Below are positions 8,373-17,065 of a DNA stretch of 64,000 bases, piece after piece. The stretch comes from Brevirhabdus sp. GTDB taxonomy: Bacteria; Pseudomonadota; Alphaproteobacteria; Rhodobacterales; Rhodobacteraceae. Position numbers and translations under genes: made by a program. The notes under the pieces are model-generated. The model was not told where the DNA came from. It saw only the letters and a program-made list of their open reading frames with translations, and searched no databases. Numbering within the stretch: the first letter of the stretch is position 1; every line of letters begins with the position of its first letter. The DNA lies in the NCBI GenBank assembly GCA_024637315.1, contig JAGXFH010000009.1, forward strand, positions 23,733 through 87,732, given 5' to 3'.

Positions 8373-10670
8373 ATGGACAAGTTCGGAAAAAGCCAGCCGG
8401 TCAAACGTGTTGAAGATGTCCGCCTGCTGACCGGCGCGGGGCGCTACATCGATGATGTGGCGCCGAAAGATGCGTTGCACGCGTATTTCTTTCGCTCACC
8501 TGTGGCCCATGCAGCGATCACCGGGCTGGTTCTGGATGCGGCCCGCGCGGCTGATGGCGTTCATCTGGTGCTGACCTTCGAGGATCTGGTCAACGGCGGG
8601 ATGGATCCACATCTGGGGGCGACGCTGATCGACAATCTGGACGGCAGCAAAGCTGCGGCACCGAAGCGCCCCGCCCTTGCCAATGGACGGGTGCGCCATG
8701 TCGGCGAGGCGGTGGCCTGCATCATCGCCGACAGTCTGACCGAGGCCAAGGACGCCGCCGAACTGATCGGGTTCGACTACGACGATCTGGATGTGCATGT
8801 CGAACCCAGGCCGGGCGGCACGGCGATCCATCCCGAAGCGCCGGATAATCTGGCCTTCGACTGGGGGCAGGGGGACCGCGAGGGCACCGATGCCGCGTTC
8901 AAGGCCGCGGCGCATCACGTGACGCTGGAGATCGCCGATAACCGGATCATCGTCAATTCGATGGAGCCCCGTGGCGCTTATGCCGAATGGGACGGCGACC
9001 GGGTGCATCTGGCCTTTGGCGGCCAAGGTGTGTGGGACATGAAGGTGCTGCTGGCGGCCGCCTACGGCTTCGACCCTGCACGGGTGCGGATCACCAACCC
9101 CGATGTCGGCGGCGGGTTCGGCATGAAGGGCATGCCTTATCCGGAATATTACGTGCTGCCAGAAGCCGCCCGGCAGCTGGGCCGTCCGGTGCGCTGGATG
9201 TCGGAACGGATGGAGGCGATGCTGACCGACAACAGTGGCCGCGATCTGGTGTCGCTCTGCGAGATGGCGTTCGACGAAAGCCTGAAGATGACCGCCTACC
9301 GGGTGAACTCGATTTGCAATCTGGGGGCCTATAATTCGGACTACGCGCAGAATATCCAGACAACCCTGTTCGCCAAGGTTCTGATGGGCACCTATGACGT
9401 GCAGACGGTCTGGCTTGGTTGCAAGGGCGTGTTCACCAACACCACTTGCGTCGACGCCTATCGCGGTGCCGGTCGGCCAGAGGCGATCTATGTGCTGGAA
9501 CGCATGATGGACTTTGCCGCCCGGCACTTCGGCGTCGACCCGCTGGAACTGCGGCGGAGGAACTTCATCCCGGCGGACAAATTCCCCTATCAGACCGCTA
9601 CAGGAGAACTTTATGATGTCGGCGATTTCAACAAGGTGCTGTCTCGAGGGCTGATCGAAGCGGATGCGGATGGGTTTGCCGCCCGCAAGGCTGCCAGCGC
9701 GGAGGCCGGCAGGCTGCTCGGCTGGGGTCTGTGCTATTATATCGAATCCATACTGGGTGATCCGTCCGAGGGCGCCGAGGTCGAGTTCCGCGAGGATGGC
9801 GCGGTGAACATCTATGTCGGAACGCAGTCGAACGGGCAGGGGCACGAGACAGTTTATGCGCAGTTTCTGTCCGACCAGACCGGCATTCCTGCGGATCGCA
9901 TTTTCGTCGTGCAAGGTGACAGCGACCGTATCGCGCAGGGTGGCGGCACCGGCGGTTCTCGCTCGGTCACGGTGCAGAACAATGCGACCCTGGCGACGGT
10001 CGCCACGATCATCCGGCAGTTCACCGACTTTTTGGCCGCACAACTGGACATGTCGGCCGAAGATATAAGCTTCGACGATGCGAGCTTCCGCGCCAAGGGA
10101 TCGAACCAGCATCCCACGATGCTGGAAGTCGCCAAGATGGCGCGGGCGAAAGGTCGAGAGGATCTGCTGCGTGTGCGGGAGCGGGCCGAATTGCCCGGCC
10201 GCTCCTATCCCAATGGCGCCCATATTGCCGAGGTCGAAATCGATCCCGAGACCGGCGTCACGCGCGTCGTGAAGTATTCGGTGACCGATGATTTCGGCAA
10301 TCTGATCAACCCGATGCTGGCCGAAGGACAGGTGCATGGCGGGGTGGCGCAGGGGCTGGGCCAGGCGTTGACCGAGCGCGTCGTCCATGACGAGGATGGC
10401 CAGCTTCTGACCGCGAGTTTCATGGATTACGGAATGCCGCGCGCCGATGACATGCCCTGAATCAAGTTCACCAGCGAGCCGGTGCCCTCGACCGCCAACG
10501 TCATGGGCATGAAAGGCTGCGGCGAGGCCGGGACGGTGGGCGCACTGGCCGCCGTGACAAACGCAGTGATGGATGCAGTCTGGGAGAGAGGCGTTCGGCA
10601 GGTGGACATGCCCCTGACGCCACATCGTGTGTGGCAGATGCTGAACGAAGTGAAAGTTGCGGCTGAGTGA
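8373..10670 (+). pseudogene. Xanthine dehydrogenase/CoxL-family molybdopterin subunit with in-frame TGA
   Basis: Reads from ATG 8373 (GGAGGG ribosome site) as a molybdenum-hydroxylase large subunit: GRYIDDV at the N terminus, PDVGGGFGMKG, AYRGAGRPEA and GTQSNGQGHETV. TGA at 10458-10460 ends translation at 695 residues, yet the same frame continues to 10670 with clear family sequence including GCGEAGTVGA, which holds the catalytic glutamate. A product stopping at the TGA would be inactive. It lacks the AYxCSFR loop of true CO dehydrogenase, and no FeS or FAD subunit genes adjoin it. Either a recent nonsense mutation, a base-call error (for example TCA to TGA), or readthrough. Confidence 0.85.
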
Positions 10671-11724
10671 CAGGATAAGGGGGTGGCTGCGGCTACCTCC
10701 ACGGGTTCAGACGACGACCTCTCCGCTCAGGCGCGGGTCGGTCGACCACATCGTCATTCTCGATGGCACGATGTCGTCGCTGGCGCCGGGCGAAGAGACC
10801 AATGCGGGGATGACCTACAAGCTGTTGCGCGAATCGGCTGGTCGGGCTCAGACGTCATTGCGCTACGAGGAAGGTGTGCAGTTCCTGCGCTGGCGCGACG
10901 CGCTCGATGTGATCGAGGGGCGCGGCATCGACCGGCAGATCCGGCGCGCTTACGGTTTCATCGCGTCGCGCTACCGGCCCGGCGACCGGATCTTTCTATT
11001 GGGCTATTCGCGGGGGGCATATGCGGCGCGCTCGCTGGCCGGGGTCATTGACGGGATCGGGCTGTTGAAGGCCGAGCATGCGACCGTACGCAACATCCGG
11101 CAGGCCTACCGGCACTACGAGATGAACGGCAAGAGCCTGGCGGCTACCGCCTTTACCGAGAAGTTCTGCCATCCCGAGATCGAGATCGAGATGATCGGGG
11201 TATGGGATACCGTGAAGGCGCTGGGCATCCGCGCGCCATTCCTGTGGCGGTTTTCCAAGGTGGAGCATGCGTTTCACAACCACACGCTGGGCGATGCGGT
11301 CCGGCACGGCTATCACGCGCTGGCCAAGGACGAGACGCGGCAGGCCTATGCACCGGTGATGTGGGAGTCGCGCGAAGGGAGGGACGGCGTGCTGGAACAG
11401 GTCTGGTTCCGTGGTACGCATGGCGATGTCGGCGGTCATCTGGGCGGGTTCGAGCCGGCGCGGAGACTGGCCAATATCCCTCTGGTATGGATGCTGGAAC
11501 GGGTCGAAGGCTGCGGCATCGACCTGCCCGAGGGCTGGCGCGACCGGTTCGAGCAGGACCCGAACGCGCCGTCGACCGGTACGATGCGGGGCTGGGGCAA
11601 GCTGTTCGTGTGGCGCAAGCGGCGACAGATCGGGGCGGATCCATCGGAATCAATCCATCCGACGGCGCAGGGTCCCCGCAACCGGGCGTTCTTCCGGCGC
11701 AGACGGTCTAGCGCATCTTCATGA
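10657..11724 (+). CDS. DUF2235-domain alpha/beta hydrolase-like protein
   Basis: A protein of up to 355 residues with a DUF2235 fold: HIVILDGTMSS near the N terminus, the nucleophile elbow GYSRGAYAAR (GxSxG), and later IGVWDTVKALG and WFRGTHGDVGGH, the last probably holding catalytic Asp/His. The family includes the Tle1-type phospholipase effectors of type VI secretion, but no T6SS genes are nearby and this copy is short, so a cytosolic lipase/esterase is equally likely. The TTG start used here overlaps the end of the preceding gene by 14 bases and has a GAAGTGAAAG upstream. Its end overlaps the convergent thioesterase gene by 17 bases. Confidence 0.8.
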   Translation: MRLSDRIRGWLRLPPRVQTTTSPLRRGSVDHIVILDGTMSSLAPGEETNAGMTYKLLRESAGRAQTSLRYEEGVQFLRWRDALDVIEGRGIDRQIRRAYGFIASRYRPGDRIFLLGYSRGAYAARSLAGVIDGIGLLKAEHATVRNIRQAYRHYEMNGKSLAATAFTEKFCHPEIEIEMIGVWDTVKALGIRAPFLWRFSKVEHAFHNHTLGDAVRHGYHALAKDETRQAYAPVMWESREGRDGVLEQVWFRGTHGDVGGHLGGFEPARRLANIPLVWMLERVEGCGIDLPEGWRDRFEQDPNAPSTGTMRGWGKLFVWRKRRQIGADPSESIHPTAQGPRNRAFFRRRRSSASS

Positions 11725-12196
11725 CGATGCAGGTGGTCGAGCCTGTGGCGTAGAGCCTGCCGTCCGTCACCCCCCGGATCTCTCCGTTTGCGACGCCTGT
11801 CGAGCGGCCGCCATGCTGGACGATGCCGACGGCCTCGATTTCGGTCCCCAGGGGGATCGGCCGGGTGATGTTCACCTTGTATTCAAGTGTGGTGTAGACG
11901 CTGCCCTTCGGAACGGTCGTCATCACGGCGCAGCCCATGCAGCTGTCCAGAACGGTGCCGTACCAGCCGCCATGCACAGCGGCCATCGGGTTGGAATGGG
12001 GAAATTCAGGGGTGCCGCGAAACGCCACCCGGCCGTCCGACACTGTGTGCAGGTAATAGTTCAGCAGGCCCGCGATGGGTGGGCCGATGATCTTTCCGTC
12101 AAGCATCTGCTGCATGAATTCGAGCCCCGACAGAGATAGAACCAGTTGGGTCGGAAGAAGTTCGGCGGCGCTGGTCGCGATGCGGTAGTTGGACAT
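11708..12196 (-). CDS. PaaI-family hotdog-fold thioesterase
   Basis: A 162-residue hotdog-fold protein. HSNPMAAVHGGWYGTVLDS is the PaaI/YbdB-type active-site stretch (His-Gly-Gly, then Asp on the following helix), followed by TLEYKVNITRPIP. Such enzymes hydrolyse acyl- or aryl-CoA thioesters in the cytosol. The substrate is not predictable here and no CoA-dependent pathway genes adjoin it. The ATG lies upstream of conserved sequence and the length is normal. Convergent with the DUF2235 gene. Confidence 0.85.
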   Translation of the reverse strand: MSNYRIATSAAELLPTQLVLSLSGLEFMQQMLDGKIIGPPIAGLLNYYLHTVSDGRVAFRGTPEFPHSNPMAAVHGGWYGTVLDSCMGCAVMTTVPKGSVYTTLEYKVNITRPIPLGTEIEAVGIVQHGGRSTGVANGEIRGVTDGRLYATGSTTCIVMKMR

Positions 12197-12286
12197 GGTG
12201 GATTCCCCGTTTCGGGTGGAGGCTAGACCGGCAACGAATGGGGTTCAATGCGCGTCCACCAGCATGGCGCGTGGCGCAGGCGGCGG

Positions 12287-12742
12287 CTATCCGATGTGAT
12301 ATCCGACCAGCCTGCCCAGCAGCAGCACCGTCGGCCAGATCGCCAGCGACACCAGCGCGATCGCCCGGACCGCGCTGCCGCGCGCCCGCTCGATTCGCAG
12401 ATGCAGCACCGCGTTCAGCGTGGCGGCCGCGACAAGCACCATCTTGGCAAGGAATATCGGATTGCCCAGATAGTCACCGGCTTGGGTGATGAAAAGCAGC
12501 GCCCCGCAGAAGAAAGCAAGAAGAAGACCGGTAAGGGCAAAGGGCTGCAAGAGGCTTGCCGCCGCACGCGGATCAATACGCTTGAGCAGGCCCGAATGCG
12601 TCAGGTCCAGCGGTATGACGGCACCGACCAGAAGTGCTATCCCGAAAATGTGCCCGGCATTGACAAGGGGATAAATCCAGCGCGACCCCTTGAGGAATTG
12701 CGCCAGCGCGGTTGCCTCGAGCGTCGCCGCGATCTCGCTCAA
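12287..12742 (-). CDS. Four-helix membrane protein, DUF6644-like
   Basis: A 151-residue integral membrane protein with four predicted helices (around WIYPLVNAGHIFGIALLVGA, LLQPFALTGLLLAFFCGALL, IFLAKMVLVAAATLNAVLHL and AIALVSLAIWPTVLLLGRLV). It resembles the DUF6644 family, whose function is unknown. It begins inside the stop of the DUF6152 gene (ATGA overlap), so the two are translationally coupled and probably work together at the inner membrane. His residues within helices 1 and 3 could bind metal or heme; that is speculation. Confidence 0.75.
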   Translation of the reverse strand: MSEIAATLEATALAQFLKGSRWIYPLVNAGHIFGIALLVGAVIPLDLTHSGLLKRIDPRAAASLLQPFALTGLLLAFFCGALLFITQAGDYLGNPIFLAKMVLVAAATLNAVLHLRIERARGSAVRAIALVSLAIWPTVLLLGRLVGYHIG

Positions 12743-13104
12743 AGCCGCTCGGGGTACAGATCGTAATTCTGACCGGCAATGGTCACCCGCTCCGCTTTCA
12801 TCACCCGCTCATCAGGGTTCACCGAACGCTCGCCCAGGATCGTGACCTCGGTACCGGGGCTGAGCAGTTCATCGCTGAGACCTGCTGCCGCATTTCGGTA
12901 GGGCTGGCCGATCTCTGCCAGCCAGATCTCGCCATCCGCATCTATCGTCAGTTCACCGTGAGGATTGCCAAGTTTCGCGGCGGTTATAAGCCCTGTCAGT
13001 TCGAAATCGCCGCCATCGGTCCAGCGCCATCCATGATGCGCCAGCGCCGGTCCGGCCAGCGCGGCAGCCGCCGCAACCAGGAACGAGCGTCGTGCAATGA
13101 CCAT
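12739..13104 (-). CDS. DUF6152-like exported protein with Tat signal
   Basis: A 121-residue protein with a twin-arginine leader (IARRSFLVAAAAALAG, cleavage near ALA-HH) followed by HHGWRW and a small beta-rich domain with GNPHGELTID and GERSVNPDERVMKAERV. This matches the DUF6152 family, usually periplasmic and commonly beside DUF6644 membrane proteins, sometimes in copper-related loci. It is the first gene of the two-gene unit with the membrane protein at 12287. The exposed His pair at the mature N terminus would suit metal binding, but this is inferred. Confidence 0.75.
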   Translation of the reverse strand: MVIARRSFLVAAAAALAGPALAHHGWRWTDGGDFELTGLITAAKLGNPHGELTIDADGEIWLAEIGQPYRNAAAGLSDELLSPGTEVTILGERSVNPDERVMKAERVTIAGQNYDLYPERL

Positions 13105-13192
13105 CTTCGTGCTCCTCGAGTCTTCAGGATCGACCCTTCCCTACCCAACTCTAGGTCGGAATGCCTGAAACTCAAATCAGCTTTGGGTGAAC

Positions 13193-13213
13193 TGCCGGGC
13201 CCAAGACCCGGCA
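13193..13213 (-). terminator. Hairpin downstream of metF
   Basis: TGCCGGG and CCCGGCA are perfect inverted 7-mers with a seven-base loop, 13 bases beyond the metF stop on its transcript side. No T-run follows, so it may be an attenuating or 3'-end-stabilising hairpin rather than a classical intrinsic terminator. Confidence 0.5.
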
Positions 13214-13225
13214 CGGTCCTTGCTG

Positions 13226-14092
13226 TCAGGCGACCTGTTCGAGTGTCACGGCGCGGGTGATGCCCAGAGCATGGGCGACTTCGCGGGTCAGTTCCGGCTT
13301 GTTCAGTGTGTAGAAATGCAGATCCTCGACGCCACCTTCCAAGAGGTCGCTGCAAAGCTCGGTGCAGATGGCGATCGCCAGCAGATCGTGGCGGTCATCG
13401 CGCAGTGCGGCGGTGAAGGCCTCGTCGAGCCAGTCAGGAACGCCGGCGCGGCAGCGGGCGGCGAAGTTCTTGACCCCATGCCAGTTCTCGATCGGCAAGA
13501 TCCCCGGGATGATCGGGGCGGTGATGCCGGCCTTGTCGCAGCGGTCGCGGAAGCGGAAGAAGGTTTCCGCCTCGAAGAAGAACTGGGTGATGGCCGAATC
13601 CGCCCCGGCGTCGATCTTGCGCTTCAACCAGTCCACGTCGGCCTGGGCGCTGCCTGCATTCGGATGCCGGTCGGGATAGGCACCGACGCGGATCTTGAAC
13701 TTGCCGGTCTTCGCCAGCGCTTCGATCAGCGCGGGCGCGTCGGCGAAGCCATCAGGGCTGGCCGAAAACCGATCCTGACCCTTGGGGGCGTCGCCGCGCA
13801 GGGCGACGATCTCGGTCACGCCGACATCGGCATAGCTTTCGGCAATGGCGAGGGTTTCCGCGCGGGTCGCGTCCACGCAGGTCAGGTGAGCGGCGACGTT
13901 CAGGCCGTAATGCTTGTGGATGGTCTCGACCGCCTCATGCGTCAGCTTGCGTGTGGTGCCGCCGGCACCATAGGTCACCGAGACGAAATTAGGGTCAAGC
14001 GGAGCGAGGGTGTTGACGGTATCCCACAGCCGGAACGATCCGTCGAGCGATTTTGGCGGGAAGAATTCAAACGAGATACGCGGGCTGGTCAT
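13226..14092 (-). CDS. metF: 5,10-methylenetetrahydrofolate reductase
   Basis: A 288-residue FAD enzyme that reduces 5,10-methylene-THF to 5-methyl-THF for methionine synthesis. It starts RISFEFFPPKS (the catalytic Glu of the N-terminal strand) and contains FVSVTYGAGG, ALRGDAPKG and AITQFFFEAETF. I chose ATG 14092, 27 codons inside the longest frame, because it directly precedes conserved sequence and an AAGGA lies upstream. Divergent from a MetR-like activator across a short intergenic region holding an inverted repeat, so homocysteine/MetR control is expected. Confidence 0.96.
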   Translation of the reverse strand: MTSPRISFEFFPPKSLDGSFRLWDTVNTLAPLDPNFVSVTYGAGGTTRKLTHEAVETIHKHYGLNVAAHLTCVDATRAETLAIAESYADVGVTEIVALRGDAPKGQDRFSASPDGFADAPALIEALAKTGKFKIRVGAYPDRHPNAGSAQADVDWLKRKIDAGADSAITQFFFEAETFFRFRDRCDKAGITAPIIPGILPIENWHGVKNFAARCRAGVPDWLDEAFTAALRDDRHDLLAIAICTELCSDLLEGGVEDLHFYTLNKPELTREVAHALGITRAVTLEQVA

Positions 14093-14121
14093 GTGAGGCA
14101 CATCCTTGTTGGGTTGAGCCC

Positions 14122-14149
14122 TTGTCTCATGCCTGTCCATGTGAGACAA
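14122..14149. promoter_or_regulatory. Inverted repeat, candidate MetR operator
   Basis: Perfect 8-base arms TTGTCTCA (14122-14129) and TGAGACAA (14142-14149) are separated by 12 bases and lie midway between the divergent metF and metR starts. Spacing and position fit a LysR-type operator controlling both genes. A second imperfect stretch, TTCATTAACATCATGAGTCAA, lies just downstream towards metR. Binding is inferred. Confidence 0.55.
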
Positions 14150-14187
14150 ATTCATAGTTTTCATTAACATCATGAGTCAAAGCGCGA

Positions 14188-15093
14188 ATGTATATTGAGT
14201 TCAGACACCTTCGGACGATCAAGGCGATCCACGAGGCGGGTGGTCTGGCGCGGGCGGCGGAGGCGATGAACATCACCCAGTCGGCGCTGTCGCATCAGGT
14301 CAAGGGACTTGAAGATCAGGTCGGCATGGATCTCTTCGTCCGCCGCTCGAAGCCGCTGAAGCTGTCGGCGGCGGGGGTGAAGCTATTGCGGCTCGCCGAG
14401 CGGGTCCTGCCCGAGATGGAGGCGCTGGAGGAGGATTTCCGCAGCCTCAAGTCCGGGCGCTCGGGGCGGTTGCATATCGCCATCGAATGCCATGCCTGTT
14501 TCGAGTGGCTGTTTCCGGTGCTCGAGCAATTCCGCAAGGCCTGGCCCGATGTCGATGTCGATATCCGCGCGGGGCTGGCTTTTGACGCCTTGAACGCGTT
14601 GCAGCGGGAAGAAGTGGACCTGGTGATCTCCTCTGACCCGGAAGACCTGGATCGCATCGATTTCTCACCGCTTTTCGACTATTCGCCAGTGTTTGTCGCC
14701 GCTGCCAGTCATCCGCTGGCGGCAAAGGACTGGATCGAGGCCGAGGATTTCCGCGACGAGGTTCTGATCGCCTATCCGGTGGACCGGTCGCGACTGGATG
14801 TTTTCCAAATGCTGCTGATGCCCGCCAAGGTGGAACCACGCGCGATCCGGCGGGTCGAACTGACCGCGGTGATACTGCTGCTGGTGGCATCCAATCGCGG
14901 CGTGACGGTGCTGCCTGACTGGGTGCTGCGCGAGGTCAAGGTCAGTTCGGATTACGTCACGAAGCCGCTGACGAAGAATGGTGTTACGCGGCGGATGTAT
15001 GCCGCGACCCGAGATGACGACACGCGCAAACCTTTCATGGCCCATCTGATCAAGCTGGCGCGCGCCGAACCGGTGAAGTTGCAGCGGGCCTGA
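14188..15093 (+). CDS. metR: LysR-family regulator, MetR-like
   Basis: A 301-residue LysR protein: N-terminal winged HTH (FRHLRTIKAIHEAGGLARAA, ITQSALSHQVKGLED) and a periplasmic-binding-like effector domain. The N terminus is characteristic of MetR, which uses homocysteine as coactivator, and the divergent metF supports the name. The effector domain contains IAIECHACFEWLFPVL, also typical of MetR. Normal length. A hairpin and a conserved intergenic tail follow the gene. Confidence 0.9.
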   Translation: MYIEFRHLRTIKAIHEAGGLARAAEAMNITQSALSHQVKGLEDQVGMDLFVRRSKPLKLSAAGVKLLRLAERVLPEMEALEEDFRSLKSGRSGRLHIAIECHACFEWLFPVLEQFRKAWPDVDVDIRAGLAFDALNALQREEVDLVISSDPEDLDRIDFSPLFDYSPVFVAAASHPLAAKDWIEAEDFRDEVLIAYPVDRSRLDVFQMLLMPAKVEPRAIRRVELTAVILLLVASNRGVTVLPDWVLREVKVSSDYVTKPLTKNGVTRRMYAATRDDDTRKPFMAHLIKLARAEPVKLQRA

Positions 15094-15103
15094 GGGATTG
15101 CGC

Positions 15104-15156
15104 CGTGCCTGCGGCACGTCGCGGGGCCTCCGGCGGGGATATTTGAGGGATAAAGA
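15104..15156 (+). repeat. REP-like intergenic element, copy 2
   Basis: Hairpin CGTGCC TGC GGCACG (15104-15118) followed by GCCTCCGGCGGGGATATTTG (15126-15145), the tail shared with the element at 6421-6470. It sits 10 bases after the metR stop and before suhB. The hairpin sequence differs from copy 1 while the tail is conserved. Confidence 0.65.
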
Positions 15157-15235
15157 ATACGAACCCGCCTGCTACGGCTTGGCAAGGCTTCGTGGCAGGA
15201 CTATACGCGCCCCCTGAACTTTCTGGAGGCAAGGC

Positions 15236-16024
15236 ATGCAGGGCAGCGCAAATCTGAACGTGATGATCAAGACTGCGCGTCTTGCGGGGCGCTCGCTGGT
15301 CAAGGATTTCCGCGAGGTCGAAAACCTGCAGGTCTCGATGAAGGGGGCGGGCGATTTCGTCAGCCGTGCCGATCTGGCGGCCGAGAAGATCATCAAGCAA
15401 GAACTGATGGGCACGCGGCCGAATTATGGCTGGTATGCCGAAGAGAGCGCCGAGGAGGCGGGTACCGACCCGACCCGGCGCTGGATCGTCGATCCGTTGG
15501 ACGGGACCACGAACTTTCTGCACGGTCTGCCGCACTGGGCGGTTTCGATCGCACTGGAATTCAAGGGCGAGATTGTCGCCGGTGTGATCTTTGATCCGGC
15601 CAAGGACGAAATGTTCGTCGCCGAGAAAGGCCAAGGCGCCTGGATGAACGAAAGCCGGTTGCGGGTGTCGGGACGCACGAAGATGATCGAGGCCTGTTTT
15701 GCCACCGGACTGCCGTTTGGCGGGCGGGCCGATCTGCCAGACACCCTTAAGGATCTGGCGCGGATTTTGCCGGTGTGCTCAGGCGTTCGGCGCTGGGGGG
15801 CGGCCGCGCTGGATTTGGCATATGTGGCAGCGGGGCGCTATGACGGGTTCTGGGAGCGCGGGCTGCATCCGTGGGACATGGCTGCCGGCATGCTGATCGT
15901 GCGCGAGGCGGGCGGGCTGGTCGAGCCTATCGTCAAGGGTGGCAATATTCTGGCCGACGGTGGCATCCTGTGCGCCAACGAGCCGCTGTTCGATGGATTC
16001 GCCAGGGTGATCCGGAACGGCTAG
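15236..16024 (+). CDS. suhB: Inositol-1-monophosphatase family protein
   Basis: A 262-residue Mg2+-dependent phosphatase. Metal ligands are visible in WYAEES, in the signature DPLDGTTNFLHG and in the C-terminal HPWDMAAGMLIVREAGG. Family members dephosphorylate inositol-1-phosphate; proteobacterial SuhB also assists rRNA antitermination by binding NusA. Cytosolic, full length. Its stop overlaps the tail of the convergent GFA pseudogene. Confidence 0.92.
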   Translation: MQGSANLNVMIKTARLAGRSLVKDFREVENLQVSMKGAGDFVSRADLAAEKIIKQELMGTRPNYGWYAEESAEEAGTDPTRRWIVDPLDGTTNFLHGLPHWAVSIALEFKGEIVAGVIFDPAKDEMFVAEKGQGAWMNESRLRVSGRTKMIEACFATGLPFGGRADLPDTLKDLARILPVCSGVRRWGAAALDLAYVAAGRYDGFWERGLHPWDMAAGMLIVREAGGLVEPIVKGGNILADGGILCANEPLFDGFARVIRNG

Positions 16025-16207
16025 GCCCAGTCGGAGGGATGATCGATGCCGTCCGACCAGGACACTGGATCGAGGTGGAGCGGTCGGCGCGATCGCCCCG
16101 CGCCGCGCATAGAACGAACAATTGCAGCGGCGGGCGGAATGCAGGCCGTCGCTCAGCCTAAACTCCAGTTCGACTGTGCCGCGATGGCAGGTGACGCGGT
16201 GCGTCAT
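16021..16207 (-). pseudogene. GFA (glutathione-dependent formaldehyde-activating) family gene with internal deletion
   Basis: From ATG 16207 the frame reads MTHRVTCHRGTVELEFRLSD then ARRCNCSFYARRGAIAPTAP, the N terminus of a GFA/CENP-V zinc protein. In another frame the sequence just before a TAG at 16021 reads DGIDHPSDWA, the usual C terminus of the same family. Only 187 bases remain of about 400, so the centre is deleted with a frame change. Two zinc cysteines are also altered (CHCG to CHRG, CSFC to CSFY, judged from the family pattern). The ATG overlaps the rhomboid TGA, so it was once cotranslated with it. Confidence 0.8.
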
Positions 16208-16944
16208 CGGCGCCTTTTTACAGTCGGTATGTGGGTTCGGCGGTATTGCGCTTCGGGGTGCGGCGGGTGGCCGTGGGTGCGCTGCCAATAGGCCGGGCCA
16301 CCGCGGCGAAGCCAGAGCGGCAGAACCCAGAGAAAGCCGATCACGAAACCTCCTGCATGGGCCCAGTAGGCGACGCCGCCGAGCGAAACATCGCTGACCG
16401 CGCCGTTGAAGAGTTGCAGGCCAAACCAGAAGACCAGCATCACCCAGGCGGGAAGCGGCAAGATCCGGAAGAAGACGACGAAGATGAACAGTACATCGAC
16501 CCGCGATCTTGGGAAGAGCAGAAGGTAGCCGCCCATCACCCCGGCAATGGCGCCGGATGCGCCGACGGTGGGGATCGGTGAGGCCGGGTTGGCGGCAAGC
16601 TGTGCAATATCGGCACCGAGACCGCTGGCCAGGTAGAAAAGCAGAAAGCCGAAATGGCCAAGTTCATCCTCAAGGTTGTCGCCAAAGATCCAGAGGAACA
16701 GCATGTTCCCGGCCAGATGCATCAGCCCCCCATGCAGGAACATCGAGGTCAGCAGGGTGTGGATCTGCTGGCCGTCAGTGATCCTTGCGGGAACCATCGC
16801 CCAGTCGTTGAAGAAGGCCGAGATCAGCCGCTCGTCCGCGAAATAAGGCCAATATGCCGCGAAGACCGCGATGTTGGCTGCGATCAGAGCATAGGTCACG
16901 AAAGGCGTGCGCTGCGAGGGATTGTGATCGCGGATCGGGAACAT
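16204..16944 (-). CDS. Rhomboid-family intramembrane serine protease
   Basis: A 246-residue polytopic protein with about six helices. Catalytic Ser is in GASGAIAGVMGGY and catalytic His in WAHAGGFVIGF; HLAGNMLFLW supplies the oxyanion Asn of TM2. Such proteases cleave membrane-protein substrates within the bilayer. I chose the ATG at 16944 (FPIRDHNPSQRTPFVTY) over an upstream TTG because it begins the conserved N terminus. The C-terminal tail is cytosolic, Pro/His/Arg-rich. The stop is shared with the start of the decayed GFA gene. Confidence 0.9.
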   Translation of the reverse strand: MFPIRDHNPSQRTPFVTYALIAANIAVFAAYWPYFADERLISAFFNDWAMVPARITDGQQIHTLLTSMFLHGGLMHLAGNMLFLWIFGDNLEDELGHFGFLLFYLASGLGADIAQLAANPASPIPTVGASGAIAGVMGGYLLLFPRSRVDVLFIFVVFFRILPLPAWVMLVFWFGLQLFNGAVSDVSLGGVAYWAHAGGFVIGFLWVLPLWLRRGGPAYWQRTHGHPPHPEAQYRRTHIPTVKRRR

Positions 16945-17065
16945 GAGGTGGAAGCTTGCCGAAGACGTCGAGGCGGTCAAGGGCAAGCCGCCCGGCCGGG
17001 CACATAAGCGTGAGCTTCAGTACGAGGTACTTGACAGGGCGGCGAAGCGGGTCAGGATTTTCGGC

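Noticed and set aside
10458..10460. TGA as a selenocysteine codon
   Set aside because: The position is a variable loop residue in the family, not a catalytic Cys, and no SECIS-like hairpin is apparent right after it.
8496..10625. Open frame of 709 codons antisense to the molybdenum hydroxylase
   Set aside because: Mirror of a conserved gene; low-complexity His/Arg/Gly translation, no ribosome site.
8373..10670. Aerobic CO dehydrogenase large subunit (coxL)
   Set aside because: The AYxCSFR copper-cysteine loop is replaced by AYRGAGRPEA, so it belongs to the wider xanthine dehydrogenase group.
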